Positions 1-8,772 of a DNA stretch of 57,489 bases are shown here, one piece after another. Source of the DNA: Bacteroidota bacterium (GTDB lineage: Bacteria; Bacteroidota; Bacteroidia; UKL13-3); contig CANGGG010000009.1 of the NCBI GenBank assembly GCA_947453415.1, positions 1 through 57,489 on the forward strand. Reading direction: 5' to 3'. Each line of letters starts with the position of its first letter. The first letter of the stretch is position 1. The notes below the pieces were generated by a model. That model worked only from the letters and a program-made list of their open reading frames with translations, was not told the DNA's origin and searched no databases. The position numbers and the translations under genes were made by a program.

Positions 1-10
1 ATAATTCATA

Positions 11-182
11 CTTTAACAAATATGTGTCTGGATTCGGCAGGCTCACCATGACAATTAAATTCAACATTCATAATTCTCATCTCCCATCTCTCAGTGCCCA
101 TTTAATAATTAATAATTAATAATTTATACTTTAACAAATAAGTGTCTGGATTCGGCAGGCTCACCATGACAATTAAATTCAA
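11..182. repeat. Two direct copies of a 54-bp dispersed repeat upstream of guaA
   Basis: Two copies (11-64 and 129-182) of a 54-bp unit containing the core GGATTCGGCAGGCTCACCAT differ at one base. A shorter, diverged copy in the same orientation lies at 2120-2155, so guaA is bracketed by the family. Between and after the copies is low-complexity 'aattcaaaatcc' sequence. The stretch 1-273 holds no credible gene, and the guaA promoter must lie in or just after the repeats. Confidence 0.85.
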
Positions 183-273
183 AATCCAAAATTCAAAATC
201 CAACATTCAAAATTCAGTGATTAAGTTTTCAATTTTCAAATAATAATAGCATCTTCGCGGCTCGAAAAATATC

Positions 274-1800
274 ATGGAAGAAAAAATATTAATTATAGAT
301 TTTGGAAGTCAATATACCCAGTTAATAGCCCGCAGGTTACGTGAGTTAAATGTATATTCAGAAATTCATCCTTGCACCCATTTACCTGAAATAGATGCAG
401 CCACCAAAGCAATTATACTGAGTGGTAGTCCATTTTCGGTGAACGATGGCTTGCTTCCCAATGTTGACTTAACAGCTTGGAGGGGAAAATTACCCATATT
501 AGGCGTTTGTTATGGTGCGCAGTTAATGGCTCATCAAAATGGTGGTTTTGTGGTTCCTTCAAAAATTAGGGAATATGGCAGGGCTAACTTAAGTTTTATA
601 GCCGATGATATTTTATTTACTGGTGTAAGCAAAGATTCGCAAGTATGGATGAGTCATGGTGATACCATTCAAAGCATTCCCGAAAACTTTAGCATTATAG
701 CAAGTACCGAATCGGTAAAAGTAGCTGCTTATAAAATAAACGGAGAACCAACTTATGCCATTCAGTTTCACCCAGAAGTAACTCATAGTCCAGAAGGTGC
801 TTTGATGTTAGAAAACTTTGTGAAGCATGTGGCAAAAATGAGTCAGGATTGGACGCCCGTTCATTTTATAGAAAATATTACCAAGGAACTGAAAGAAAAA
901 ATAGGTAACGATAAAGTAATACTTGGCCTCAGTGGCGGAGTGGATAGTAGCGTAGCCGCAATTTTGTTAAAACACAGCATTGGCAATAATTTGACAGGTA
1001 TTTTTATTAATAACGGATTGCTGCGCAAAGATGAATACCAACAAGTGTTAGACGCATACAAAGGCATGGGTTTAAATGTAATTGGTGTAGATGCTGGCGA
1101 AAGATTTATCAGTGAGTTAAAAGGCATTTCGGATCCGGAATTAAAACGCAAAACAATTGGCCGTGTTTTCATTGAAGTTTTTGACGATGAAGCAAAGAAA
1201 ATAGCAGGAGTAAAATGGTTAGCACAAGGAACTATTTATCCGGATGTAATAGAAAGTGTAAGTGTAAAAGGTCCTTCGGCAACCATTAAATCGCACCATA
1301 ATGTGGGCGGATTACCAGAAAATATGGATTTGAAAGTTGTAGAACCATTGCGTACGCTATTCAAAGACGAAGTAAGAAAAGTGGGCAGGGAATTAGGCAT
1401 TGCCGATGTAATATTGAACCGTCATCCATTTCCTGGTCCGGGATTAGCTATTAGAATTTTGGGTGATATTACACCTGAAAAAGTAGCAATTTTACAAGAA
1501 TCAGATCATATATTTATCAGTGAACTAAAAAGCAAAGACCAATATAAAAATGTTTGGCAAGCAGGCGTAATTTATTTGCCTGTGCAATCGGTTGGCGTAA
1601 TGGGCGATGAGCGTACTTATGAAAATGCAGTTTGCTTACGTGCTGTAACTTCAGTAGATGGTATGACAGCCGATTTTTGTCATTTGCCACATGAGTTTTT
1701 AGCGCATGTATCTAACCGCATTATCAATGAAGTAAAAGGCATTAACCGTGTGGTGTATGATATTAGCAGCAAACCACCTGCTACTATTGAATGGGAGTAA
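274..1800 (+). CDS. guaA: GMP synthase (glutamine-hydrolysing)
   Basis: Converts XMP, ATP and glutamine to GMP, the last step of guanine nucleotide synthesis in the cytoplasm. The 508-aa product has the full two-domain layout. An N-terminal class I glutamine amidotransferase carries Cys79 in GVCYGAQ and the His166/Glu168 pair in FHPEV. The ATP-pyrophosphatase domain has the PP-loop SGGVDSS at 220-226, and the C-terminal dimerisation part has [15 protein letters not shown] and the typical ending [11 protein letters not shown]. Length matches the family. The ATG at 274 starts directly at the canonical N-terminus ([17 protein letters not shown]). It stands alone between repeat-rich intergenic stretches, so it is probably monocistronic. 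Confidence 0.97.
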   Translation: MEEKILIIDFGSQYTQLIARRLRELNVYSEIHPCTHLPEIDAATKAIILSGSPFSVNDGLLPNVDLTAWRGKLPILGVCYGAQLMAHQNGGFVVPSKIREYGRANLSFIADDILFTGVSKDSQVWMSHGDTIQSIPENFSIIASTESVKVAAYKINGEPTYAIQFHPEVTHSPEGALMLENFVKHVAKMSQDWTPVHFIENITKELKEKIGNDKVILGLSGGVDSSVAAILLKHSIGNNLTGIFINNGLLRKDEYQQVLDAYKGMGLNVIGVDAGERFISELKGISDPELKRKTIGRVFIEVFDDEAKKIAGVKWLAQGTIYPDVIESVSVKGPSATIKSHHNVGGLPENMDLKVVEPLRTLFKDEVRKVGRELGIADVILNRHPFPGPGLAIRILGDITPEKVAILQESDHIFISELKSKDQYKNVWQAGVIYLPVQSVGVMGDERTYENAVCLRAVTSVDGMTADFCHLPHEFLAHVSNRIINEVKGINRVVYDISSKPPATIEWE

Positions 1801-1802
1801 AA

Positions 1803-2117
1803 GAAATTCGAAATTCAAATATCGAAATTCGAAAATGAAATTTGGATATTGGATGTGGATTGGTGAGGACACCAACCATGGGCAAATGTTGGATTTAAAA
1901 ATTCGAAATTCAAATATCGAAATTCGAAAATGAAAATTGAATGTTGTCCCGATGCATCGTGATTGAATTTGGATTGGTGAGGACACCAACCACGGACAAA
2001 TTTTGGATTTAAAAAATTCGAAAATCAAATATCGAAATTCGAAAATGAAATTTGGATGTTGTCCCGATGCATCGTGATTGAATTTGGATTGGTGAGGACA
2101 ACAAACAAAGATAAAAT
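1803..2117. repeat. Three tandem ~100-115 bp repeats downstream of guaA
   Basis: Three degenerate tandem copies begin near 1803, 1899 and 2014. Each holds 'aattcgaaattcaaatatcgaaattcgaaaa'-type AT-rich sequence followed by the near-palindrome GGATTGGTGAGGACACCAAC (third copy diverged). Copies two and three also carry TTGTCCCGATGCATCGTGAT. Related pieces occur near 9991-10020, 22489-22540 and 45955-45985, so this is a dispersed family. The 412-bp gap 1801-2212 holds no gene other than fortuitous frames through the repeat. Confidence 0.85.
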
Positions 2118-2212
2118 ACGTGTATGGATTCGGCAAGCTCACCATGACAATTAAAATTAAACATTCATACTTTATACTTTAACATTCATAATTCAAAATC
2201 CAAAATTCATCC

Positions 2213-3625
2213 GTGCACCACAAACATCCACTCATACATCAACTCGGATTGGCATTGCAAAAGGAACTGCAAGGCTTTGTTTTTTTTGATGCATTCAGTG
2301 TAAATAAGAATGAATTGGTATTGGTGTTTAACAATATTGACCAATGGATAAGTTTAAAGTTAGTTATAGAAGCACGAACGTTTTTTATACAATTTTATGA
2401 TTATCCAATAGAAAGAAAAGGTGCTAGTTATGTGCTTTTTAATCATTTGAAAAATGTTGGTTTCCATACACTAAAACTTCATGAAAATGAACGTTCTTTT
2501 CGCTTGGTTTTTAATAATAATAAAAGTTTAGTTTTTAAATTATATGGCTCGTTGGCCAATGTATTGTATTTTGAAAATGAAAACTTAATTGAATTATTTC
2601 GTCCGCAAATAGAGAGTGACAAGCATTTATTACTCACTAATTTTTTGCCATTAGAGGAAACCATTCGTGAAGAAAAATTAGCGGAACAGTTTTTTATTTA
2701 TGCCGATGAAAAGGAATTTCCTGTTTTGGATTTAACAGCCAAAGTTGACTCCGAAAACCAGGTTTTCACCTCCCTCCTAACTGCCTATAATGAATTTACC
2801 AAACAGTATTTAGGGAAATATTTTTATACACAAAAAAAGGAAAAGTTAATTCAGCAGTGTGAGTCCGAGTTGAAGCGTTGGCGTCCCATTGCAGCAAATG
2901 CGTCACAGGCATTATTGTATTTGCAAAGCAATGCAAGGAACGAAGAAATAGGACATATTATTATGGCTAATTTGCATGTAATGCAAAAAGGAAAAAATAG
3001 CTTTGACACCTTAGACTTTTATACCAATAACACCATCCAAATTAAATTAAAGGCTAATTTGAATCCGCAGGAAAATGCGCAGTATTATTATAAAAAAGCC
3101 CGCAATCAAAAAAATGAAGAGCAGCTGTTAGTTAATAAAATAAAATTAGCCCAAGAAAAAGTAATAGCCAATGAAGCTAAGTTAGCAGTGGTATTAGCCG
3201 CTGAATCCATGCGCGATTTAAAGCAGTTTGAAACACCAGTAAGCAAACAAAAAAGTAAATTAGAACAACGAGAAACCTACCGCGAGTTTAGTTATAATGG
3301 TTTTAGAATATTGGTAGGTAAAAGTGCTGCTAATAACGATGAGTTAACTTTAAAAGTAGCGCATAAAAACGATTTATGGTTGCATGCCAAAGGCGTAAGT
3401 GGTAGCCATGTGGTAATCAAACATCAAAGTAAAAATGTTTTTACCAACGATGTAATAACATATGCCGCGCAACTTGCTGCATATTATAGTAAATCAAAAG
3501 GAAGTGCCATGGTACCAGTAATATTTACGCCTAAAAAATATGTAAGGAAACCAAAAGGCGCTGAACCCGGTCAAGTTTTGGTGGAGAAAGAAGAAATTAT
3601 ATTGGTAGCACCTCAATTGAAATAA
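2213..3625 (+). CDS. NFACT-family protein, RqcH/Rqc2-like
   Basis: Related to RqcH/Rqc2, the ribosome quality-control factor that binds stalled 50S subunits with peptidyl-tRNA and directs C-terminal tailing. The 470-aa product starts in the family fashion (IHQLGLALQKELQGF, then KNELVLVF). It has a charged helical middle (about 280-350) and ends with the NFACT-R (DUF814) domain: NDLWLHAKGVSGSHVVIK near 391-408, then TPKKYVRKPKGAEPGQVLV. That is somewhat shorter than the Bacillus protein. The start is GTG at 2213; no in-frame ATG lies near the conserved N-terminus. The gene begins right at the edge of the preceding repeats. The family call is strong; a tailing role in this organism is inferred. 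Confidence 0.88.
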   Translation: MHHKHPLIHQLGLALQKELQGFVFFDAFSVNKNELVLVFNNIDQWISLKLVIEARTFFIQFYDYPIERKGASYVLFNHLKNVGFHTLKLHENERSFRLVFNNNKSLVFKLYGSLANVLYFENENLIELFRPQIESDKHLLLTNFLPLEETIREEKLAEQFFIYADEKEFPVLDLTAKVDSENQVFTSLLTAYNEFTKQYLGKYFYTQKKEKLIQQCESELKRWRPIAANASQALLYLQSNARNEEIGHIIMANLHVMQKGKNSFDTLDFYTNNTIQIKLKANLNPQENAQYYYKKARNQKNEEQLLVNKIKLAQEKVIANEAKLAVVLAAESMRDLKQFETPVSKQKSKLEQRETYREFSYNGFRILVGKSAANNDELTLKVAHKNDLWLHAKGVSGSHVVIKHQSKNVFTNDVITYAAQLAAYYSKSKGSAMVPVIFTPKKYVRKPKGAEPGQVLVEKEEIILVAPQLK

Positions 3626-3745
3626 AATATATAAGGTTTACAGATTAATTTGATTGGAATTTTAAATAATATAATTGAATGTATCTATGTAAAACAAAGC
3701 TAATAAGTGTAATCCAATTATTTTTATGTAAAATTGAAAGGAATT

Positions 3746-4411
3746 ATGAAAGCACTTAAATATATAAAACATCAACGGAATATAATTGTATTTGCTTTTT
3801 TATTGATCAATTTAAGTTTTACAAGTTCCATCAATTGGGAGTTGAAAAAATCATCGAACGGCATTATAGTTTATACCAAACAAGGACTTAAAAGTGACAT
3901 AAAAGAGGTAAAATGTGTGACTAATTTCCATTCAAGTTTAAAGAATTTAGTCTGTTTTATCAAAGACATTAATGCGCATCCACAGTATATTTATCAATGT
4001 AAAAATTCATTCATTATAAAAAATGTGAATGATTCAGAGCTTTATTATTACCACGAAACCTCAACACCTTGGCCGGTGGCAAACAGGTATGGCGTAATTT
4101 ATTATAAAATTACACAAAACAGCCTTACAAAAGTTGTAACCATTAAATCGAATGGCGTATTGGGTTTATATCCAAATCAACCAAACTTAGTAGAAGTGCC
4201 CGCATTAAATGCCAATTGGACGTTTACCCCTAAAAGCGATGGCACAGTAGATGGAGAATATTATTTATATTTAAATCCTGGTGGCAACATCCCTATTTGG
4301 CTAATCAATATGTTTATAGTAGATGGGCCATTTCTTACCATTTTAAAAATGAAAGAATTATTGCAAACAGAAAAATACAATGATTGCAAAGTAAATTTCA
4401 TAAAAAACTAA
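3746..4411 (+). CDS. Secreted START-domain protein
   Basis: 221 aa. A hydrophobic N-terminus (IIVFAFLLINLSFTSS) looks like a signal peptide or membrane anchor. It is followed by a START-like lipid/hydrophobic-ligand domain: WELKKSSNGIIVYTK at the start, then DINAHPQYIYQCKNS, YYYHETSTPWPVANRYGV and a C-terminal helix after NPGGNIPIWLINMFIVDGP. The order fits bacterial START-domain proteins. I chose the ATG at 3746, preceded by an AAAGGAA Shine-Dalgarno-like stretch, over the upstream TTG at 3734. Ligand unknown. The gene ends at a strong bidirectional terminator shared with the convergent gene at 4468. Confidence 0.75.
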   Translation: MKALKYIKHQRNIIVFAFLLINLSFTSSINWELKKSSNGIIVYTKQGLKSDIKEVKCVTNFHSSLKNLVCFIKDINAHPQYIYQCKNSFIIKNVNDSELYYYHETSTPWPVANRYGVIYYKITQNSLTKVVTIKSNGVLGLYPNQPNLVEVPALNANWTFTPKSDGTVDGEYYLYLNPGGNIPIWLINMFIVDGPFLTILKMKELLQTEKYNDCKVNFIKN

Positions 4412-4416
4412 GCAAA

Positions 4417-4449
4417 AAAAAAGTGATGAAAATAATTCATCACTTTTTT
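4417..4449. terminator. Bidirectional rho-independent terminator
   Basis: Perfect 14-bp arms (AAAAAAGTGATGAA at 4417-4430 and TTCATCACTTTTTT at 4436-4449) with a 5-nt loop and T-tracts on both strands, between two convergent genes. Confidence 0.9.
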
Positions 4450-4467
4450 AAACTATAGTTTTAAATA

Positions 4468-4854
4468 TTAAGCACTGGTAACTTCAGCTGCTACTTCAGT
4501 AACAATGGCTTCAGAAGCATCAGGTTTGTTTAAGTAAATCATGGTTAATTCACAAGCTTTGTTTACACTTATTTTAACGTTTTTACCTTTTAACCATTCG
4601 TTGGTTAAAGCATTATCGTTTAAAACATTTAACAAATCGAATGAAACTGCAATGGCAGCACTTTTGTTAACAGCTTTTCCATTTACTATTTCCAAGTTAA
4701 ATATATAACCTAACTTGTTTTTAGCACCTGTAGAAGCAAACTCATGCTTGTAAATTTGGAGCTTTTGATCAGTATCAGCTGTTTTTTTTAAAAGCAGTCT
4801 AATAACTGGTAAATATTTTTTCCAAAGTTGCGTGTAAACCCCTGCGTCTCTCAT
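4468..4854 (-). CDS. Hypothetical cytoplasmic protein
   Basis: 128 aa with no signal peptide or membrane segment. I do not recognise a named family. It begins MRDAGVYTQLWKKYLPVIRL, contains a stretch of alternating beta-like segments (YIFNLEIVNG, AIAVSFDLLNVL, NVKISVNKACELTMIYL) and ends in a low-complexity acidic/alanine tail. Codon use resembles its neighbours, the ORF spans the interval cleanly and it ends at the shared terminator, so it is probably real. Upstream is 420 bp of gene-free AT-rich DNA that could hold its promoter. Confidence 0.65.
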   Translation of the reverse strand: MRDAGVYTQLWKKYLPVIRLLLKKTADTDQKLQIYKHEFASTGAKNKLGYIFNLEIVNGKAVNKSAAIAVSFDLLNVLNDNALTNEWLKGKNVKISVNKACELTMIYLNKPDASEAIVTEVAAEVTSA

Positions 4855-5277
4855 GATAGTATAATTAGTAGTTGGTAATAAGGATACAAATTTAGTTTTT
4901 AATTTTATTCATAAAAGATATTTGTTTTAAAATTAACATTTAAGTTATTTTTTGCTAATAAAAATTGATAAATAAAAGACAGAAAACAGGAATGAATTTA
5001 TTGGTTTATTACTTCGTGAAAATATTCCAAGTGTTATATAAACAAGTACTTACATTCATTATTTTTCAAATAAATTGATTAATAATTGCTTGCATAAAAT
5101 GCAATTGAAAATGATTTTTATTTAATTAAAAATATATTTTATTTTACATGTTTTTATAAAAACATAAGTAAATTACGACTTGTTCAATAAAATTGATAAT
5201 AAAATTAATATTTATAAAACTTATTTTCAACAATAAAAGTATTGATTCAAAACGGTTAATGTTTTTTGGGCTTTAAA
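4855..5277. other. AT-rich gene-free spacer
   Basis: 423 bp of very AT-rich sequence between the starts/ends of two minus-strand genes. I see no ORF of substance, no RNA gene and no strong hairpin. The part adjoining 4854 presumably holds the promoter of the downstream minus-strand gene. Confidence 0.6.
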
Positions 5278-5661
5278 TTAATTCAAGTTGAAAGTAATGG
5301 TTTTAGTGGGTGCATCTAACTTAAATGAAACATTAGTATCAATAATATGGTCAATAACAGAGGAACCATTTGCACTTAAATACACACCACCTTTAACGCT
5401 TACTTTATAATTACCATAATTATAAGCACCAAAATCTAATAAACTACCATAATTATTGGTAAATTGTGTGGCGATTATATTTCCATTTTCATCGTTTAAA
5501 TCTACTTTTCCATCATTTTTAAAGTATAAATTATAATTGTTAAGATTAGATACTAGATGTACTACTACTTTTACATTTCCAGTAGAAGTAGATTCTTTAC
5601 TACAAGAAAAATGAACTAGACTAATAATTAAAAAGGCACTTACAATTTTTTTCATTTTCAA
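5278..5661 (-). CDS. Small hypothetical lipoprotein
   Basis: 127 aa with a lipoprotein signal: two lysines, a hydrophobic core and the lipobox VHFSC with Cys20, followed by SKES. The mature part is beta-rich (VKVVVHLVSNLNNYNLYF, GNYKVSVKGGVYL, KTITFNLN) with no recognised enzymatic motif; it may be a small extracellular beta-sandwich domain. It is divergent from the barrel gene at 5798, 136 bp away. Function unknown. Confidence 0.7.
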   Translation of the reverse strand: MKMKKIVSAFLIISLVHFSCSKESTSTGNVKVVVHLVSNLNNYNLYFKNDGKVDLNDENGNIIATQFTNNYGSLLDFGAYNYGNYKVSVKGGVYLSANGSSVIDHIIDTNVSFKLDAPTKTITFNLN

Positions 5662-5797
5662 AACTAAATAAATATTTTATGGACGCAAATTTCTTATGAT
5701 ATAATTATGCATTTAATTAAAGAATTGTATTTTTTCCAAAACGATACTTGCTATTATCATAAAATATATTTTATTCGTAAGCTTAAATAAAAAAATT

Positions 5798-6469
5798 ATG
5801 AAAAAAATTACACTATTAATGAGCTTACTTCTAACAGTAGGAATTTTCAAATCGCAAGCACAAGAGTTCGATAAAGAGAACTTAAGTATTGGTGTGGGTA
5901 TTGGTGCATATTATTACACTTCTTCTTCCAAACCTATCAATATTAACTTAAGAGCAAATTATGTATTGGATGAAAAATCAGCCATTGTTGTTGGTTTTAA
6001 TTACCATTTGCCTTTTGAAATTAAAAACAACATGACTGCAAATGCAATGAGTAGCGCCACTTCACCACAAAGTGTAGATGTAACAAGAACAGATAATTAC
6101 TCCATGTTTAATATAATGGCAAATTATTATTATACTTTTGTTCACGAAAATACAGATCCATTTTCATTACACGCCATTGTTGGTGCGGGAATAACGCATG
6201 CAACTATTACAGAAAGTTTTACTGAATATGACAATAGCTTATACAATATAAATCGTAATTCTAGTGGTAATTCACATACTGGTCCAATCATTGATTTAGG
6301 AATTGGTTCAAACATTAATTTAGATAGGATCAATATTTTTATTGATGCTAAAATGGGAATTCCTGCAACAAGTTCTTCCACTAATAATTCTACATCAAGT
6401 AATTTTGAAAACCCTATTCCTTTTCACGTTTCATTAAACGCTGGTGTAAGGTATAACCTTTTTGACTAA
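5798..6469 (+). CDS. Outer-membrane beta-barrel protein (paralog 1)
   Basis: 223 aa. A signal peptide (MKKITLLMSLLLTVGIFKSQAQ, cleavage after the second Ala of SQAQ likely) is followed by alternating amphipathic strands (LSIGVGIGAYYY, INLRANYVL, AIVVGFNYHLPF, NIMANYYYTFV, HAIVGAGITHA). It ends HVSLNAGVRYNLF, a terminal aromatic strand typical of an outer-membrane barrel. It shares frame, length and many motifs with the next gene (KKITLL, NYHLPFE, YTFVHEN, DPFSLH), so the two are tandem duplicates. The cargo or ligand is unknown. It ends at its own terminator at 6495. Confidence 0.8.
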   Translation: MKKITLLMSLLLTVGIFKSQAQEFDKENLSIGVGIGAYYYTSSSKPININLRANYVLDEKSAIVVGFNYHLPFEIKNNMTANAMSSATSPQSVDVTRTDNYSMFNIMANYYYTFVHENTDPFSLHAIVGAGITHATITESFTEYDNSLYNINRNSSGNSHTGPIIDLGIGSNINLDRINIFIDAKMGIPATSSSTNNSTSSNFENPIPFHVSLNAGVRYNLFD

Positions 6470-6494
6470 TTTATTTTTACAAATCAAATATTAG

Positions 6495-6524
6495 AAAAGC
6501 TCAATTAATTTGAGCTTTTTTTTT
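6495..6524 (+). terminator. Rho-independent terminator
   Basis: AAAAGCTCAA / TTGAGCTTTT arms around a 5-nt loop, followed by a T-tract. The stem sequence is the same as in the terminator after the neighbouring paralog (7258-7286). Confidence 0.85.
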
Positions 6525-6575
6525 ATAAATAAAACATAATTTTATTTATAAATGTTAAACAATTAAAATAATACC

Positions 6576-7235
6576 ATGAAGAAAATCACATTATTAATAA
6601 GCTTTCTTTTAAGCATTGGAATATTTAAAACGCAGGCTCAATTTGATAATGAAAAATTAAGTTTTGGCTTAGGAGTAGGTGCTTTTATGTATTCTCAAAA
6701 TATTAATACTATCAATATTCATTTAAGAGCTAACTACTTAATAGATGAAAAAGCAGCATTTGTGGTAGGCTTTAATTATCATTTACCATTTGAAGTTGAA
6801 AGTTCAGAAACAGCCATTGCATTTAATTACGCAACAAATCCTTTAACTATTAAAGTTCCAACTATAGATCATTACAGCGTATTAAATATTTCAGGTGCCT
6901 ATAATTATACATTTGTTCACGAAAACGAAGATCCATTTTCATTACATGGAATCATAGGAGGTGGCTATACGTATAAATCTGCCACCCAAACAATAGCTAA
7001 TTATAACAAAAATTTATATGGAATAGAACCTATAATAAACTCTGTAAGTGGCGTTGTATTTGACTTGGGAATTGGTGCAAACTTTAACTACGATAGAATA
7101 AATGTTTTTGCAGAAACAAAATTAGGCTTACCACTTGTTTCGTTTTCAAATCAAACAAGTCTTTATACTAACCTAAATCCAGTTGTTATGCATGTTTCAT
7201 TAAACGTGGGCGCCAGGTTTAACATTTTTGAATAG
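6576..7235 (+). CDS. Outer-membrane beta-barrel protein (paralog 2)
   Basis: 219 aa and clearly a duplicate of the preceding gene. The signal peptide is nearly identical (MKKITLLISFLLSIGIFKTQAQ), followed by FGLGVGAFMYS, INIHLRANYLIDEKAAFVVG, FNYHLPFEVE, YNYTFVHENEDPFSLHG and the final strand HVSLNVGARFNIFE. Divergence is greatest in the putative extracellular loops (for example residues 75-90 and 125-150), as expected for surface barrels. It is separated from paralog 1 by a terminator, so it may have its own promoter in the AT-rich 6525-6575 gap. Confidence 0.8.
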   Translation: MKKITLLISFLLSIGIFKTQAQFDNEKLSFGLGVGAFMYSQNINTINIHLRANYLIDEKAAFVVGFNYHLPFEVESSETAIAFNYATNPLTIKVPTIDHYSVLNISGAYNYTFVHENEDPFSLHGIIGGGYTYKSATQTIANYNKNLYGIEPIINSVSGVVFDLGIGANFNYDRINVFAETKLGLPLVSFSNQTSLYTNLNPVVMHVSLNVGARFNIFE

Positions 7236-7257
7236 TTGAATTTTATACTTATAAAAC

Positions 7258-7286
7258 AAAAAAGCTCAAATTAATTGAGCTTTTTT
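7258..7286. terminator. Bidirectional rho-independent terminator
   Basis: AAGCTCAA / TTGAGCTT stem with A- and T-tracts on both sides, between the convergent genes ending at 7235 and 7314. Confidence 0.88.
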
Positions 7287-7313
7287 TGTTTTATAAAATG
7301 AGGTATTATTTTA

Positions 7314-8111
7314 TTATTTATGAGCGTTAACAAAACTCCATTTTGTACCAATCTTTTTCCAAATTACAGTAAAAACTTCTAAGTCTGCCACTTTCCATTT
7401 TGGATCCAAAACAATGGTAGTAGTTTTGTTGATAACAGAATTAGCCACTATTGTACCATTTGCTAAGGCCTCGCCCCATGAGGTGTTTCCGGATCTTAAT
7501 ACGTTATGATGTGAAGCACTTGGTCCACCGTTAGGTCCTGATTGATTTCCAATTACTTTGTTTTCCATTACATAAACTCCAAGCTGATATTCACCTGTTG
7601 TATCTTGAAAGAATTTTGTAGCAGAAGTAACAATTAACTTCGTTCCATCTATTTTAAAAGTATGAGCTGTGTTCACCAAAACTGGTAAATTATTATGTGC
7701 TGTTACTGTTGCTTCAATGTTGTTCTCCAAATCATCGGCAACTGGCAATAACCATGAATCTACAAAGTTTGGAGCAAAGGTAGGATAACCTTGAGTAACT
7801 GGTAATCTTTTGTCCCAATCAGTAGCTATAGTTGAAATAAATAATTGGGCAAAGCTATTTTGACTATAAGCACCCACTACTACCGCATCATCTTTGTGAT
7901 TAGTAATTAAATCTTCAATTAAAGTCCAACCCCAATCACCACAATAGTAACAATTAGTACCAGTAAACTTATTAATTAACGACATGTTTTTTTGAGCAAC
8001 CAATAAGGTATTATCAGTTGGAGTAATCACAGTTGTTTTGGTTTCTTCTTTGGTGCAGCTTGCAAATAAAATTGAAGCGGAAATAGCACTTAATATCAAT
8101 ATTTTTTTCAT
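7314..8111 (-). CDS. Omp28-like lipoprotein with thioredoxin-like CxxC
   Basis: 265 aa. Lipoprotein signal with Cys19 (ILFASC). The mature N-terminus reads MSLINKFTGTNCYYCGDWGW, a thioredoxin-fold-like segment with Cys55-x-x-Cys58, as in the Bacteroidota Omp28-related surface proteins. Then follow VVVGAYSQNSF, TQGYPTFAPNFVD (a Pro loop like the cis-Pro of thioredoxins) and a beta-rich C-terminal half (KLIVTSATKFFQ, YQLGVYVMENKVIG, NKTTTIVLDPKW). Probably lipid-anchored in the outer membrane or facing outward. Whether it has redox activity is unclear. Confidence 0.72.
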   Translation of the reverse strand: MKKILILSAISASILFASCTKEETKTTVITPTDNTLLVAQKNMSLINKFTGTNCYYCGDWGWTLIEDLITNHKDDAVVVGAYSQNSFAQLFISTIATDWDKRLPVTQGYPTFAPNFVDSWLLPVADDLENNIEATVTAHNNLPVLVNTAHTFKIDGTKLIVTSATKFFQDTTGEYQLGVYVMENKVIGNQSGPNGGPSASHHNVLRSGNTSWGEALANGTIVANSVINKTTTIVLDPKWKVADLEVFTVIWKKIGTKWSFVNAHK

Positions 8112-8164
8112 TGTTGGTTATTTTTCAAAAGCAATGATAAACAAATTCTTTAAAAAACCAACGA

Positions 8165-8707
8165 CTAAAAATTTGATAATCGGTTCAATTCATTCACTGT
8201 TTTCCAATTTCGGGTAGTACAAGATACTTGTAGTTTTTTCTCCAAAAAAGTATTTGTTAACTTGGTATTTCCATAACCATGTGGGCAAAATAAATAAATG
8301 CATTTATCAACGATATTGAATTCGTCTTCGCCATAATTTACATCTTTTATTTGAGCAATATCAATAGCCAGCGGTATTTGCGACATAAATGTAACATGGA
8401 GTTTCAATGCATCCTCACTCCTATTATTTACAAAAATATTTTTCGCTATAACACTTTCTAGTTCTTGTTTTGAAATAATTAATATAGGAATTTTCAAACC
8501 AAATTCTTTATTAATTTTTTCATGAATTTCAGATTGTATTTTTAAAACATCTGTACTTTTTGATTTAAAAATCAAATTTCCACTTTGAATATAAGTAGCC
8601 ACATTTCCATAACCCAAATTTAAAAACAGTTGCTTTAAAGCATCCATTTTTATCAAGTTCTTTCCAGAAACATTGATGCCACGTAGTAAACAAATATAGG
8701 TTTGCAT
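8165..8707 (-). CDS. DUF1697 family protein
   Basis: 180 aa, the usual length of DUF1697. The N-terminus is diagnostic: YICLLRGINVSGKNLIKMDA, then LFLNLGYGNVATYIQSGNLIF. The C-terminus has the conserved CTTRNWKTVNEL. Cytoplasmic with no membrane segment. The molecular role of DUF1697 is not established. It lies downstream of the trans-sulfuration gene but is separated from it by a terminator, so it is likely transcribed separately. Confidence 0.88.
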   Translation of the reverse strand: MQTYICLLRGINVSGKNLIKMDALKQLFLNLGYGNVATYIQSGNLIFKSKSTDVLKIQSEIHEKINKEFGLKIPILIISKQELESVIAKNIFVNNRSEDALKLHVTFMSQIPLAIDIAQIKDVNYGEDEFNIVDKCIYLFCPHGYGNTKLTNTFLEKKLQVSCTTRNWKTVNELNRLSNF

Positions 8708-8715
8708 GTTTTATC

Positions 8716-8758
8716 AAAAAAAAAGAACGTTTCTCCATAGATGAACGTTCTTTTTTTT
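8716..8758 (-). terminator. Rho-independent terminator
   Basis: GAACGTT (8725-8731) and AACGTTC (8744-8750) arms flanked by A8/T8 tracts. It sits just past the stop of the minus-strand PLP enzyme gene at 8773. Confidence 0.85.
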
Positions 8759-8772
8759 GTTTATTTTTTAAA

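Noticed and set aside
1803..2117. Possible CRISPR array
   Set aside because: The units are ~100-115 bp, degenerate, with no constant short repeat alternating with unique spacers and no cas genes.
1699..2145. 148-aa minus-strand frame after guaA
   Set aside because: It runs through the tandem repeats and into the guaA 3' end; its repeated PNFIFEFRYL segments simply translate the DNA repeat.
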